Shown here one piece after another: positions 33,469-44,659 of a stretch of 57,500 bases of DNA (position 1 is the first letter of the stretch; every line of letters begins with the position of its first letter). The stretch is from Cryptococcus deneoformans JEC21 (taxonomy: Eukaryota; Basidiomycota; Tremellomycetes; Tremellales; Cryptococcaceae), in contig NC_006679.1 in the NCBI RefSeq assembly GCF_000091045.1, positions 601,781 through 659,280 of the forward strand. The letters are read 5' to 3'. The translations under genes and the position numbers were made by a program. A model generated the notes under the pieces. That model saw nothing but the letters and a program-made list of their open reading frames with translations, was not told the DNA's origin and did no database searches.

Positions 33469-34481
33469 TTACGAAAACTTGCCCCACACCTTGTTCCATT
33501 GGACTTTCCCGTCTGTCTCAATGACTTCTCCATGGCAAGGAATAATTCTGTCCCATTTGGCAGCGTTGATCGGCGCCAATTCCTTCTTCAACAAGCTGTG
33601 CTCTCCTATCAGCTTGGTGCCAATTTCCTCAACAAGAAGTCACTCACTCCTTATTCTTTGTAACTCCACTAGCCATACTGGCATGCACCTTGCCTCCCGG
33701 ACTCAATGAGCCACCGCTCCCAAAGAACTTGAAAAGTGTGGGCAATCCGCCAGCCCTGCTATACTGCTCTGTCGGAGGCAAGTTGAACAGCATATCACCT
33801 TCAAGTAAGGTACCGGAAGGGTGGTGAATGGCGGTGAGCTCATGGTTAACGTGAGCTGATACTTGATGCAGACTGATCTCAGGCTCAAAACCATATTTTT
33901 TAGTCTCGCCATCGACATTCTGACCAAAGAGGCCGGCCCATTGAATGCCAGGCTTCTGTTCCTTGTAACGTTCAACACCAATTGCCCTATGATAGAGTGG
34001 GTTATAGGTGATATCTAATTGGCAAAGCTAGAGACTCACTGTGCTCCGGGGAAATGGTCGACGTATTCCTGGATGTACATTCCATGTTCTCCATCAGGAG
34101 TGACCAACCATTTTACTTCGCCCAAGGTATTGAGTGCTTCTTTAGTAGCCGCAGTCAAAGGATGAGAGGCATAGACAAAGACTACATCTGAAGGAGCTGA
34201 TTGAGGATGCGGTTGGATGGCATTTTGGGTGACGATTGGTTTGGAAGGACGAGAGAGACGAATGGCAGTTGAACGACCACCAATGGGTAGAAAACCAGAT
34301 CGGGTCTGATTCGGTCAGAACAATCGTAGAAATCAGGCTTGAAGACACATACGAAGGGCACCGAAAAAGTAATAATATCAGGAGTCATCTGTCTGATAAC
34401 TAGTTGCTGGTCTCGAGGGTCGTTGGACTTTACTGAGAGAGATGCAACGTCGACAGGAGGAGAGGCGGTGTTTGTAGACAT
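33469..34481 (-). CDS. DUF4336 family protein
   Basis: At least four exons on the minus strand, starting at ATG 34481. The N-terminal exon ends in DIITFSVPF before a GTATGT donor. The next begins TRSGFLPIGGRSTAIRL and contains VYASHPLTAATKEAL and EVKWLVTPDGEHGMYI. Then come RAIGVERYKEQKPGIQWAG, KKYGFEPEISL, HELTAIHHPSGTLLEGDMLF and NLPPTEQYSRAGGLPTLFKF. A last exon, reached over a 51-nt intron, has KWDRIIPCHGEVIETDGK. This is the fungal DUF4336 layout; His and Asp residues (HPL, EHG, HH, GD, CHGE) sit where a metallo-beta-lactamase-like fold would have metal ligands. The function is not known; hydrolase activity is an inference only. Confidence 0.75.
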
Positions 34482-34984
34482 GGTGCAATAGAGAGGGATG
34501 TGAGATGTTAGTGTGTTGATGATGCCCCAATGAGGCTGTAGATGGGATCTTGCGAAAATGAGAATGTTGGGCTGAGATGGATGCAGTCGGCAAAGAGAAA
34601 TGAACACCGGATGAGTTGGTTCGTGGAAAAGCTTGGAATGATGTTCTGCGCGATGGACAAGTCAAGAGGAGTATGACGGCATTAACCCGGCATCAGATCA
34701 CCATCATGCCCCTTAATTGTGGATTCGTCTCCTGAGTTTTTTCTTTTCAATTCAAACTCATGCATGTATACAGTTTAACAGCCTTTCGTTTCTGACCCAT
34801 GCATGTACAATATAATTCACACTACCAAAGGTTGTACAAGATGGACTATCTTATCTAGAGTGTCACCACTCCAAAAGTGATGACCTCACTATATTCATTG
34901 AGCACAACAACAGATCCAATTCTTCCGTAGCCCGTAGTATACGCTACTTACTGGTCGCGTCAGGCGATACTCTAACTCTCGTTC
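34482..34984. promoter_or_regulatory. divergent promoter region
   Basis: Lies between the DUF4336 gene (-) and the zinc-finger gene (+). It is AT-rich in the right half. I see no clear TATA box close to either ATG and no repeat. Confidence 0.3.
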
Positions 34985-36175
34985 ATGTACATATCTCCGA
35001 CTTCTATCCGGGATATCTCGCAGGGCATAGCCAAAGCATTAGGATCGACGGTCGAGCGAAGCCTGGAAATGGAAGTTCAGGCGGCAGACCCCCACAACTC
35101 TCCCCCTGTGATCTTTTGTCGGTACGTCCTTCCTCTCGACGTTCCTTATCATGTCCTAACTTTGTTAGATGGGACTTCTGTGGGCAGACTTTTGTTACAT
35201 ACATAGAGTGGGAGACCCATTTCGCGGTAGAGCATATTGCCTATGAAAAAGCACAGGATCTCTCAGGTAGGAAAAGGAGGCAGAGGAGCGACGGGCATTG
35301 GGAAATAGTGGAAAATGAGTTTAGCTTACGTCGTAAGTTAACACGCACAAAAACAAGTGATAAACTAACAATTAGATGAAGATCATTTACCGATTGATTT
35401 GAACCCTACGCAAGGCACTGGAGACACCACTATGACTTCGCACACCCTCTCACTCCCTGTTCCCCCGCCATTTGATACCGACCTGCCTATGTCCATGCCG
35501 ACGCATGTCATCCTCCCACCCCGCTCATCGCCAGAGGTCGACAATCATGACAATGCCAATCAATCTCATGAGGATGAGTTTTTAGTGCCTGCAGCGGATC
35601 ATGATGCCCAAATTGCTCAGCTTCATTTCCAACACAAGAATTCTCAAGGGACCAACGACTCGCAAAACTCTGCTTTGATGACTGGTGCTTCAAGTGATCC
35701 ACGGTTGCGGGACACACCTTCTCCTCCAGGGGCCGTCAGCCTCTTCATGTCACCTCTATCAAGGGCCCAATCGCCATTCCCTTTGGCCCAGGTGGCACCA
35801 ACCCAAATATCACCCTCCCATCCTAGTTACGTACTCGTTCCTGAGAGCTCTGGCCCGGATATCGCTGAAAAAGACTCAAGCAGATCTTTCAGAAGAACTT
35901 TCACAGGTTCATTTCAAGGGAACCCAAATGAGCCATCAAGTTCTGCCGAGTCAAGGCAAGGCCATCCCCCTTCAGGACAGCCTACCAAGACACCCACAAG
36001 TTCGGCTGAGTCGGCTCATAATCAGCTCGCTTCAAGTTCTCCAAACAGGCGGATATCATTGACTTTTGGATCGGCGAAAGTCTTGGATAACGCAGATCAG
36101 AGAGAAGTTGCAGCTGTTCAGGATAAAGGGATGGGAAAGGGAGGGGTTAAGTTCGGATTCGGACAGAGCAAGTGA
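34985..36175 (+). CDS. single C2H2-like zinc-finger protein
   Basis: Three exons (34985-35121, 35169-35332, 35376-36175), 366 residues in frame. Near residue 45 the first intron interrupts a finger with the pattern C-x4-C-x12-H-x4-H (FCRWDFCGQTF ... WETHFAVEHI). The two Cys are four residues apart, a slightly wide spacing for C2H2. A basic stretch GRKRRQRSDG follows. The remaining 260 residues are Ser/Pro/Gln-rich, with a C-terminal GKGGVKFGFGQSK. No other domain. It could be a DNA- or RNA-binding regulator; one finger alone rarely gives sequence specificity. It converges on the nucleotidyltransferase-like gene with 130 bp between stop codons. Confidence 0.68.
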
Positions 36176-36305
36176 GATAAGCATGGTGATCCGAGGGAAC
36201 ACATTGTATAGGTATACGCAACATTTGTCTTGGGATGTATCTTGTTTTGTTACTCGTAATATGTTTTTGCGTTAAGCTACATGACATGCGTAATAATGCT
36301 CGCGA

Positions 36306-37543
36306 CTACTTGATGGATAACTCTCCAAAGTTCTTTTTAATCATCTCTTCTTGGGCGTCTAACAAAGCCTTCGTCCTCATCTTCTTCTCCATCTTTAGCC
36401 TCTGACTTTCTGCAATGGGCGTTGCCATGAATTTTCTTTGCTCAAAGAGCGCATCATACTCAGCTCTTTTGCCCCAAAAATCAAGAACTTCTTCAGCACC
36501 CTTATCCATTGGGAACGGCTTGTCAATGTTAATCATTGAAAGTTCCGCTGGCGTGGGTTTGGGTGGATGTTCGCTATGTTCTTTCTCCTCGTCAGGTGTG
36601 GAGGTATTTTCATCTTCCTCAGTAGGCGCCCATTTTGATCTGGTCATAAACCATACGTAAAATTTGTCGGCAAAAGTATCTCTCTTTCCCTTGGCCCTCT
36701 TCACTGCCTTATCGCCATCTCGCTGAATCTTCCTGGCGAGGCGTCTGAACGCAGTCCCAGCCGGACTCTCATCGGGCACGTCTGTCAACCATTGCCAGAA
36801 CTGCCAGTCAAACTTCCAACTCTTGCCTTGGATAAGCCATTTTTGGTAATCTGTCCCAAACCAGCTGCAAAAGACTTCGGGGTCATCGGTGAGCGTGATG
36901 TCAATGGGCTGAATCCCGAAATACGCAGTATGGCGGAAGATGAAATGGGTGAGGTGAATAGTTAGGGAATGGGAGTAATAACGGAGGATACGACCTAGGA
37001 GGATACTGGTTGAAGAGTAAGACGTCATAAAAGTGACAAATGCGAGTTTTTCGGGGGGTATTAACACAAGATCAACTTGGTAAAACTACCCGTTTGTCAA
37101 CATGGGCGGGTATTGCTTCACTGGAGACTTACTTCGTGCTCCTCAGCTACCTGATTATCTAAGATAGTACAAGGGATTCTGAAGTTGATATCACTCCCAC
37201 GCCTTCTCCAAGCTTTAGCCTCCATCACTTCCATCAACTTGGCAATAAACTGCCTTATTTCGTCGACCCATTCTCCAGTAACAGCTTTTGAATTTTTCAG
37301 AGGTTTGACCTTAGCATTTTCCCCATCAATTTCTGGATCGAATTCTTCTTCTCCAACAAGTATTTCGCTTTCGTAACCGCACAAAATGTCAATATCGCCA
37401 TGACTCTTTTTGGCTGCAACATAACGGGGTACGGCGATGCCCTTGAAGAATGGCGAAAGGCGGGTAATCATGAGAGTCGTGAGCGCATCGTGGTCCTCCT
37501 GGGAGAGTCGACGTGCTGCGGTGTCGAACGCATTGCCTCCCAT
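36306..37543 (-). CDS. nucleotidyltransferase-fold-like protein
   Basis: Two exons (37133-37543, 36306-37085), 396 residues in frame. The N-terminal part has AAKKSHGDIDILCG, which resembles the G-x-x-D-x-D strand of polymerase-beta-type nucleotidyltransferases. After the intron, FYQVDLVLI could give the third acidic residue on the next strand. A helical part (GRILRYYSHSL, DYQKWLIQGKSWKFDWQFWQWL) would be the domain that follows the fold. The C-terminus is charged and Lys/Glu-rich. The substrate is unknown, and the family assignment rests on these motifs and strand order only. The ATG at 37543 is the first Met compatible with the fold. Confidence 0.6.
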
Positions 37544-37705
37544 GATGTTTGCTGCTTGCGCCTGGTACAAAATCAAAGCAATCAGAATTTATACGAAGAA
37601 CATCAAAATGACAATCTTCATTCTTCGTAAGGATGAAATGTGGAGGTTGTTGATTTTCTAAGCATTACATCGATATATAAAAGAGGATTTCGAAAAAAGG
37701 AGTAA

Positions 37706-37821
37706 GTCCGCGTAGCACAGTGGTAGTGCGCTTGACTACGATTACGTTGGCATATTTTGCTTTAGCAGGTGTGCTTAGGGTCTGAATCAAGAGGTCGCGA
37801 TTTCGAATATCGCCGTGGATT
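37706..37821 (+). tRNA. tRNA-Arg (anticodon ACG) with an intron of about 44 nt
   Basis: Acceptor stem GTCCGCG (37706-37712) pairs with CGTGGAT (37814-37820) through two G-U pairs. The D-arm is TAGCACAGTGGTAGTGC with a perfect GCAC/GTGC stem and a canonical A box. The anticodon stem CTTGA pairs with TCAAG (37787-37791), with loop CTACGA giving anticodon ACG. An intron occupies about 37742-37785, one base 3' of the anticodon as usual. The T-stem GCGAT/ATCGC is perfect around TTCGAAT, but positions 53-61 are U-A and not the nearly invariant G-C. A T-rich tract follows directly (37822-37830), fitting a Pol III terminator. Confidence 0.8.
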
Positions 37822-38111
37822 GTTTCTTTTTGATCATTTCTGATGAAGCAGCTCTCGGATCAATACGATTTGTCTTGGAGCTCCAATGCTCGCAATTCAC
37901 CATAAGCTGCTTTCCTTTTTCTTCCAGAGCATGGCAATTATGTAAAAGCTTAATTCTTTGATGGCATTTCATATGATAACCAAAGACAGTTGTTGGTATA
38001 TTCCTCCCTTGCTTTATGTTGTCTAATATACAAAATGTTCTTCAAAACGTTTCCCAGGACATGTACACGTTCGTTCCCTATGGAGAGGCGTATCTGCGTG
38101 GGGTCAGGCTG

Positions 38112-41100
38112 TTAAGGCTTTTGTACGCTACGACCTAGACCCATGCCCATGCGGACAAGAGTCTCAATACTGGCACGCCCGTTTTGAAGGAGGTCGTCGT
38201 CCCATTGCAAGGCATCTTTCTCGAAAATGCACACGATGGTTGAACCACCTGATTGTTTTATGTTAGCAAATAGTGCGAGCTGTAGGAAATGACGTACCAA
38301 ATGCAAAATATCCCAACTCATCGCCTCTTTCGACTTCTTGTCCTTCATTCACAGACGTCAAGATGCTTCCCACCACTAATCAACTGTCAACAATTTTCTT
38401 AAAGAACATAGAAACTAGGACCTACTCATCGCACCAACCCAAACCGTCATGACTAAACCAAAATTCTCACTATGAATAGGTACGACCTTCCTCACATTTT
38501 CGCCATAAACATCAAGAGGCGATCGGATGGCTTGAGGATTAACGGTGTAGTATTCCCCATCAATCATCGTCATCTTACCAATCTTGCCCTTGACCGGAGA
38601 GTGGAAACGGTGATAATCCTGAGGAGCAAGTCTGTTTCTTATTAGCTGTCATCTTTATGACCGTTAATAAGACTTACCGGAAGATGGCCAAAGCTCCGCC
38701 CTCATACCTATCTATTACGTCCTTGTAATTTGGTCCCAACAACCTTCCGATCGTAAACTCCCTCCCCTTGATCCAGAGCTGAGTGGCCTCGTTCACCGTT
38801 TCGAAGGCCATTAGCCTACAATCCGCACATGATACGAGCCTATCATCGTTCCCGGGTTCTTCAATAGGTCTCGCATCTGGTTTGAGTTTGCGGTAGAAGA
38901 ACTCGTTGAACGTCTTGAAAGAGTCGAGTGGGTCAAGGATTTCATTAATATCGAGATTGTGGAAAGCAATGAAGCCGGGAATATCGACTGCAGAAGAAGG
39001 AGAGTCATATTTGAGACCCTGTTTGATAGATAGAGACTTCAAGAGCTTTCGAGCTCTGGCGCCGTTCATACTACCCTTGGCACCTTTGTACAAAACTCTG
39101 ATGCCCATCCGCACATACACCTAAAAGGGATCAGCCTTGCTCGCTGCCAGACAAAAAATGAACTCACAGCCATCTTCTCTTCCTGCAACTGCCCAGTTAT
39201 TCGATCCTGTACGATAGTATTCGCGCTATTCGCACCCAACGCATAGCTTCCAATAGCCATTTTGTTCATAATCTTGCTCAAGAACTTGCGCTGAGCTTGA
39301 CTACTCGTCACGTAGTTCGCAGTTACAATTCTATCCACACGACTCCAATCAGCGGATGCGCAGATCGCGAGGTGTGTGACAATATCCTGTTCCGATTTTT
39401 TGCCAAGGCGAGGACGATGGCAAAGAGGGCACGTCTTGATATTGATGACACGTTCGCGATCGTCAAACGGGGTAGAATCGGTCTCGTCAAGGTCGGCATC
39501 AGATGATGATTGGGGAGTGAAATTGCCGTCAGCACCGGGTTGACCTGGGGCTGGGACAGTCCCACCGTCAAATGAGGTTGTTCGCTCTACCTTGACAGAC
39601 GGAACGCCGGGGGGCATCTTGATTGAGCTGACGACACTCCCAGGCCCACCTACCACGGTCTGATTACCTGCACTCTCATCACCGTCCGCACCCTTTTGGT
39701 TTCTAGGCTTGCTCTGTCGAATTGACTCTGCAAGCTCATCAGGATCCACGGGAGACGAAATGTTTCCTTGTGGACCAACGAAACCCAAGCCATCCTGAGC
39801 AGGTTGCGGAGCTACAGAGGGAGTGCTTGCGTCCGTCGTTGAATCATCTGAGCCAACCTTGGCCTTTTCAAACCGACTCTTCGCCACCTCCCCTTCCAAA
39901 CACTTGATAACTTCCTCCATTGTCAATTCATCCTTGTCCGCCTCTTTACCGCATATAGAAAAATAACCTTCCAATGTGTGACGAGTAAGAGTAGAGCCGA
40001 GGGAATCGAGCATGGCGGTGAGTTCGGTGTAAGAGAGAGCGCCAGTATCATCTGCATCGTATTGAGTTATGTATTGACGCCAGAAACGTTGGCGAAGGGC
40101 GTCGTAGGGCTCGTATTTTGCTCGAACAGTAAGTTTGGGAGAGTGCTTGGCTTCCCAAGCCCTATCCTTGTCTGTAGAGATTGACAGCTACAGTGTGTTA
40201 GCGCTTTTTAAAAACAGGAATCAATGGATTTACAGTGAATTCTTTCATCTCATGCTTTCCATCAACTTCTTTATCGTATAAGCCAGTTTGGGGATCAGGC
40301 TTGGGCGCATCCGCAATCAGCTCGCTCACAGGTAATACACAGGACCCGATCATATCATTACCGGACACCTTGTCCCAATCAAGAACTGCAAATTGAGCAA
40401 GATATCCTGCCTCATGTCGGCGAACGTGAAAGAGAAGTTTTTCGTCCCAAATAGGGTTTAGGGAGTGTCTGATCACTCGAGTTCGGAAGACCTTCTTGCC
40501 AAATGAGATGACGACAAAAGGGTCCATGTCGAAGGACACTCGCAAAGCTACCTCTTGTCAGTTTTTCGCCTCAAGAGCTTAGATAGACCCACCATTTTTC
40601 AGCTTGGGGAGATCGGTCGCTCCTTTGATCTCCAGAATAACGATGCCCAGCACCTCCTTACCTTGCTTGGCATCGAACTCGAACCCTCTGGACTTCTTCT
40701 TCTCAACAGGCTTTTGCTCCGTCCCACTATCAGCCCTAGACTTACCGCGCCTGAACAAGGGTCGCCTCGCTTTACCGCCAGGCGTGACGAGACCTGTTGT
40801 AGACGTGCCGGCGCTGGAAACGGCTGAATCGGCAGAACTGGACTTGACCATGGGTTGGGCTTCAAGCTGGCCTATTGGCAATGAGGCTTGGCGAGAATGT
40901 GCTTTACGTCTGCCTTGAGGGCCGAGGTAGCCTGCGGTCTTTGGCGTCTTGTCATCTACAGGTGCATCACTAGGTGTAATGGATAGACCGGGTACTTGCT
41001 GGCCCAGAGGTATGTCAGCAGGCTCATTGGTAGAGGGCGAGTCGGTCAGGATCATGACTTCTTCTTCCTCTAAGGCGTCTTCAAATTCATCATTGGAAGA

Positions 41101-42397
41101 ACTTGAGGAGATACCATCGTCTGACAGAAGTTCCTCTTCATCATCTGGTTCATCATCTTCGTCCTCCGGGTGGACTTCAGAGCCCTGCAAGTTGACCATT
41201 TTGTGACCTCCCGTCAAAGAACCCGCGACGGCGGAAGCTGCACCTTGGAGTTTGGCAAGCCGGGAAGGCTCGACAGGCTGAGTGCGCATCTTGACCGTAC
41301 CGATGCCCTTGTGCTGTTAAAAGTAAGCTAATACTCTTGCTGGCATAGACGTATACTTACGGCTGGCACCCCGAGCACTCCAATAGATCCCCTGCTCAAG
41401 CTACCATGATCCATCAAAGCAGCATAAACCAGCCTTATGGTGCGCAAAGATTCCTCAGTGCTGGTAGTGTTCTTTGGAGGCACGAACCCGATTTGGAAGG
41501 TGGTGGTGCCTGAGACCTTGTGCTTTCGTCTGGTAGACAGGATGCGTTGAGTAAGGAGCTACGTATGCGATAAGTGGGCGGAATATATTGAGATAGATGG
41601 AGCATTCACAGGTAAATTGTCGTGCCAGAGATGGGCATGACCGTCGGGGAACCATTTGTCTACTGGAATCGCTATTTCGCCCATATACTCTTTCCTCATC
41701 AGGTCCTATAATCATTTTAGTTCATTCCAAAATCATTCTTAAGAAGGTGTTCACCTTATCCCAAAGCACACCCTCCAAACCTCTGCCACCTACTACCCCA
41801 GCCAAGCTCAGGTAAATGGGAAAATCAAAGGTACATGTATCGGCTGGGAAAACAGGGTCCAAGGTCTTTTTGACGACAGGAGTGCTGTATCGGGTACAAG
41901 GGGGCATGAGTAGGCTCAAAAAGCTGTATCGAAACAAGCATTTCCCGTCAGCATAGGGCTCTCCCTCCTGACGAAATTATTCACGGATCACTTGTCCCAC
42001 TCCTATCCTTGGCTACCAGACCTTCAGCTTTAACTACCCTGACTCTAAGCCAAGCCGCAGGTTCCTCTCCTTCTAATGGCTTGCGGGGACCTCGAGCAGC
42101 TGAAGCGACTTGTGCAGGAGTGAGCCCGGCCGCTGTCTGATGAGATATGTGCTGGTGCCGAGTCCCCTTTTTCCACCCTCCTGAAGCAGAAGAAGCTGCC
42201 GTACTTATGGTGGTAGAAGAGGGATCATCGGGTAGGAAAGGAGAGGGCGCTCGTGAAGAGCGGGGCTTGAAGGTGGAAGCTGCCAGTTTGAGAGGTTTCG
42301 ATGCGAGTCGCCTGAGCCGTGGCTGTGAGCGAGTGGACCTGTCTGGGTGGCCGGCAATGTCAAGAGCTGCGTTGACGTCTGTAGGGGGGGAGGGCAT
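38112..42397 (-). CDS. PSD2: C2/EF-hand phosphatidylserine decarboxylase (type II)
   Basis: Multi-exon gene of roughly 1,250-1,300 residues that makes phosphatidylethanolamine from phosphatidylserine on endosomal/Golgi-type membranes. In order: a Ser/Pro-rich N-terminus, a first C2 domain ([23 protein letters not shown]), an acidic linker of about 200 residues, a second C2 domain ([28 protein letters not shown]), an EF-hand ([12 protein letters not shown]), a Cys/His cluster ([10 protein letters not shown] ... HLAICA), and the decarboxylase body ([29 protein letters not shown]). The self-cleavage site reads FGGSTIV, i.e. GGST where many enzymes have LGST. An intron (about 38245-38296) sits one residue before it. 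CTATATAG at 42466-42473, 69 bp upstream of the ATG, is a likely TATA box. Confidence 0.9.
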
Positions 42398-44659
42398 GGC
42401 GGGGTTGACGTGTACTGTACAGGAAGGAAGGAAGAAGCGAGGGGAGGGCGCTGCGGTGGAGCTGACTATATAGGGAACAGGACCGCCGACCCTTTTGCCT
42501 TTTGAACACAGCAGCCGACTGCTTCCCCTTCAAGTGACGCGGTCAGTGCACATGCCCGAACCTAGCGAATGGCGCGAGCTGCCACGTGCAAGTCGCGTGC
42601 CTTATCAGAAGCCAATCGGTGGAGGGGGAGAAGGAGGATATGCGAGGCTCCTCCTTTGGGATGTTTGTTGTGCCTTCTTCTGTCTTCTTCTTTGTCCCGC
42701 CCTCCAGCGCCCATCAGGAGCTCAGTGCATAACCCGATGCCCCAAATACATGGACCATTGTTAGATGCCTTGTTTTTTAGCGATCGAATTGCACCCATCA
42801 CTCATCCCATCGAATCACAAAACAATACGCCCGCAAAAAATAGCTTTCGAATCGCTGTGCAATGTCCTGTCGACTGTCTTTGTCTCATGCCGGATCCATA
42901 ACCCGCATGCAACATGGACAAAATGGGCGTACCTACCTGTCTCTCAACAGGAAGCCCCTCGCTCTCTGTCCATTTTCACATTCATGATTAGTCCAATAAT
43001 GCTTGGTGAGATGTGGAAAACTGCATTGCTGCTGCCGAGCTTGCGGTGCGTTTATTAAATAACTGAGCTCCTAATCCAAACATCCGTCGTCATTCATGGA
43101 CGATTTTCCGTTCAGACCAGCAAACATAAGGAAGATCCAAAAAAGGGAACAAGGCGCCCTCCTTGACGGCTATTTATGAAGAGCTGACGTCGTCTTCTTT
43201 TATCTATGTATAGCGGAAGAAGATGACGGCGCCCCTTCTGCCATGCCTTTTGCTGTCTCCAAACAACTGTCAACAACAATAATGCCGGAGACAAGGGCTG
43301 TCTATTTCGTTATTTGATCAGTAACAACGCATGCGAAATTAGGCTAAAGTAAAGCAAAATAGGAGCATAATAAGAGTTGAGTGCACGATGGGGAGGAGAC
43401 TACTTATTAACTGCCAGTAACCGAAATAAGCCCTACGAAGAAAAGCATTATTCTCCTTTGGGCGTGTGTATGCAAAACAACCACAAGATCGATAAGTGAT
43501 TGTTTGTTATGAATAGATAAGCAAACTGCTTCGCTCTTAACTTTCTCGAGCCTTTACCAAAACCAAAGCCAAAGAAATGTTGATTAAAGTAATGACGTTA
43601 TTATTACCGCAGCAATCAGATTAGTCATTGAATGTTCCGTAAAAACTGCAAAAGGTATGGTAAGAAATGTTTACCCAACATGTTATCCAAATATTCAGCC
43701 GCTCAGCTCAACAGCTACATAATCATTCATGACTGTCCCCGTTCATTGCGAACAGCAAGTATAATTTTCAGCGACATTCGTGCGACCTATAAAATGACTG
43801 AGGATCTTAAATGCGATTCGTGCCCTTCCCTTTCACATCCATTTTTTGAAGATAAAGAACCTATATTATGGTACAAGCTTGCTTGCCTTGGCTCTTCTTA
43901 TGTCATTTCAACTCAACAGCTCCTTCCTCATTCAATAACCAAAGAAGAACTTCGACTATCAGCAGCGCAACAGACCGCCCTACCGCTATTATCCAGTCCT
44001 CTTCATCCACAACTTAGTCCACCTTTTTATATTTATCCTGCCGAGACCTACTGCGCCTCACTATTTCCACCTGTTCACTATCACCCCTCTATCGCCCATA
44101 CCTTCCAACCTCTTTCGTCAAGAATCGCCCTTCCCGCCCGCGCTTTTTAATTTGCTTCGCATCGGGCTTCGCCACCTAATGAGCCTTTGCGCGCATAACT
44201 TGGTTTTAACTGCGACCTGCTATGATTAGGCACGCAAAAGGAAGCTAATTCATTCATTAGGCTTCGGCATTGCACAGATCCCCCTGCTTACGGCCGTTGG
44301 GTCCAATCCGCTATCCCGTAGATTGGCGCGGCCGACGGCCGTAAAGAGCCACTGCTGCTGGCGTTGCTCGCGAATCCTCCTACGAATCTGGACCAAAACT
44401 GCTTATATTATCCAAATCGAAAATGGTCAGCTCTCATTCAACCCCACTTGGCCCGCTTCCTTCCAACAAGTTTTGCCAGCCACCGTTCCATACTCATGGC
44501 ATATAAGAGTACAGCTGATCATTTGCCAAATGCACTCCCTATTCGCTCCAAATTCCTGCCTCTTTCCTGGCCTCCCGGTTGCTAGAACCGCTATTTCGCT
44601 TTTTGGTTGGATTTACCTTGTTTACTTGACACGCAGATACAAAGAGCCCCCTCCTCAAA
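42398..44659. promoter_or_regulatory. 2.3-kb divergent spacer with a symmetric CCAAT/ACGGCCGT motif
   Basis: Between PSD2 (-) and the MFS gene (+). A symmetric arrangement lies at 44287-44346: CTTACGGCCGTTGG, CCAAT (44303-44307), ATTGG (44322-44326), then the inverted copy CCGACGGCCGTAAAG. A CACGTG palindrome lies at about 42583-42588. One open frame of 172 codons (43632-44150) has pyrimidine-rich, leader-like composition and no domain, so it is not called as a gene. Confidence 0.45.

Noticed and set aside
37706..37821. tRNA candidate considered a random hit
   Set aside because: Four perfect or near-perfect stems, a canonical A box and a T-run terminator make chance unlikely, so it was kept despite the odd T-arm.
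43632..44150. 172-codon plus-strand frame upstream of the MFS gene
   Set aside because: No domain, pyrimidine-rich leader-like composition, and no sign of splicing. A chance frame is more likely.
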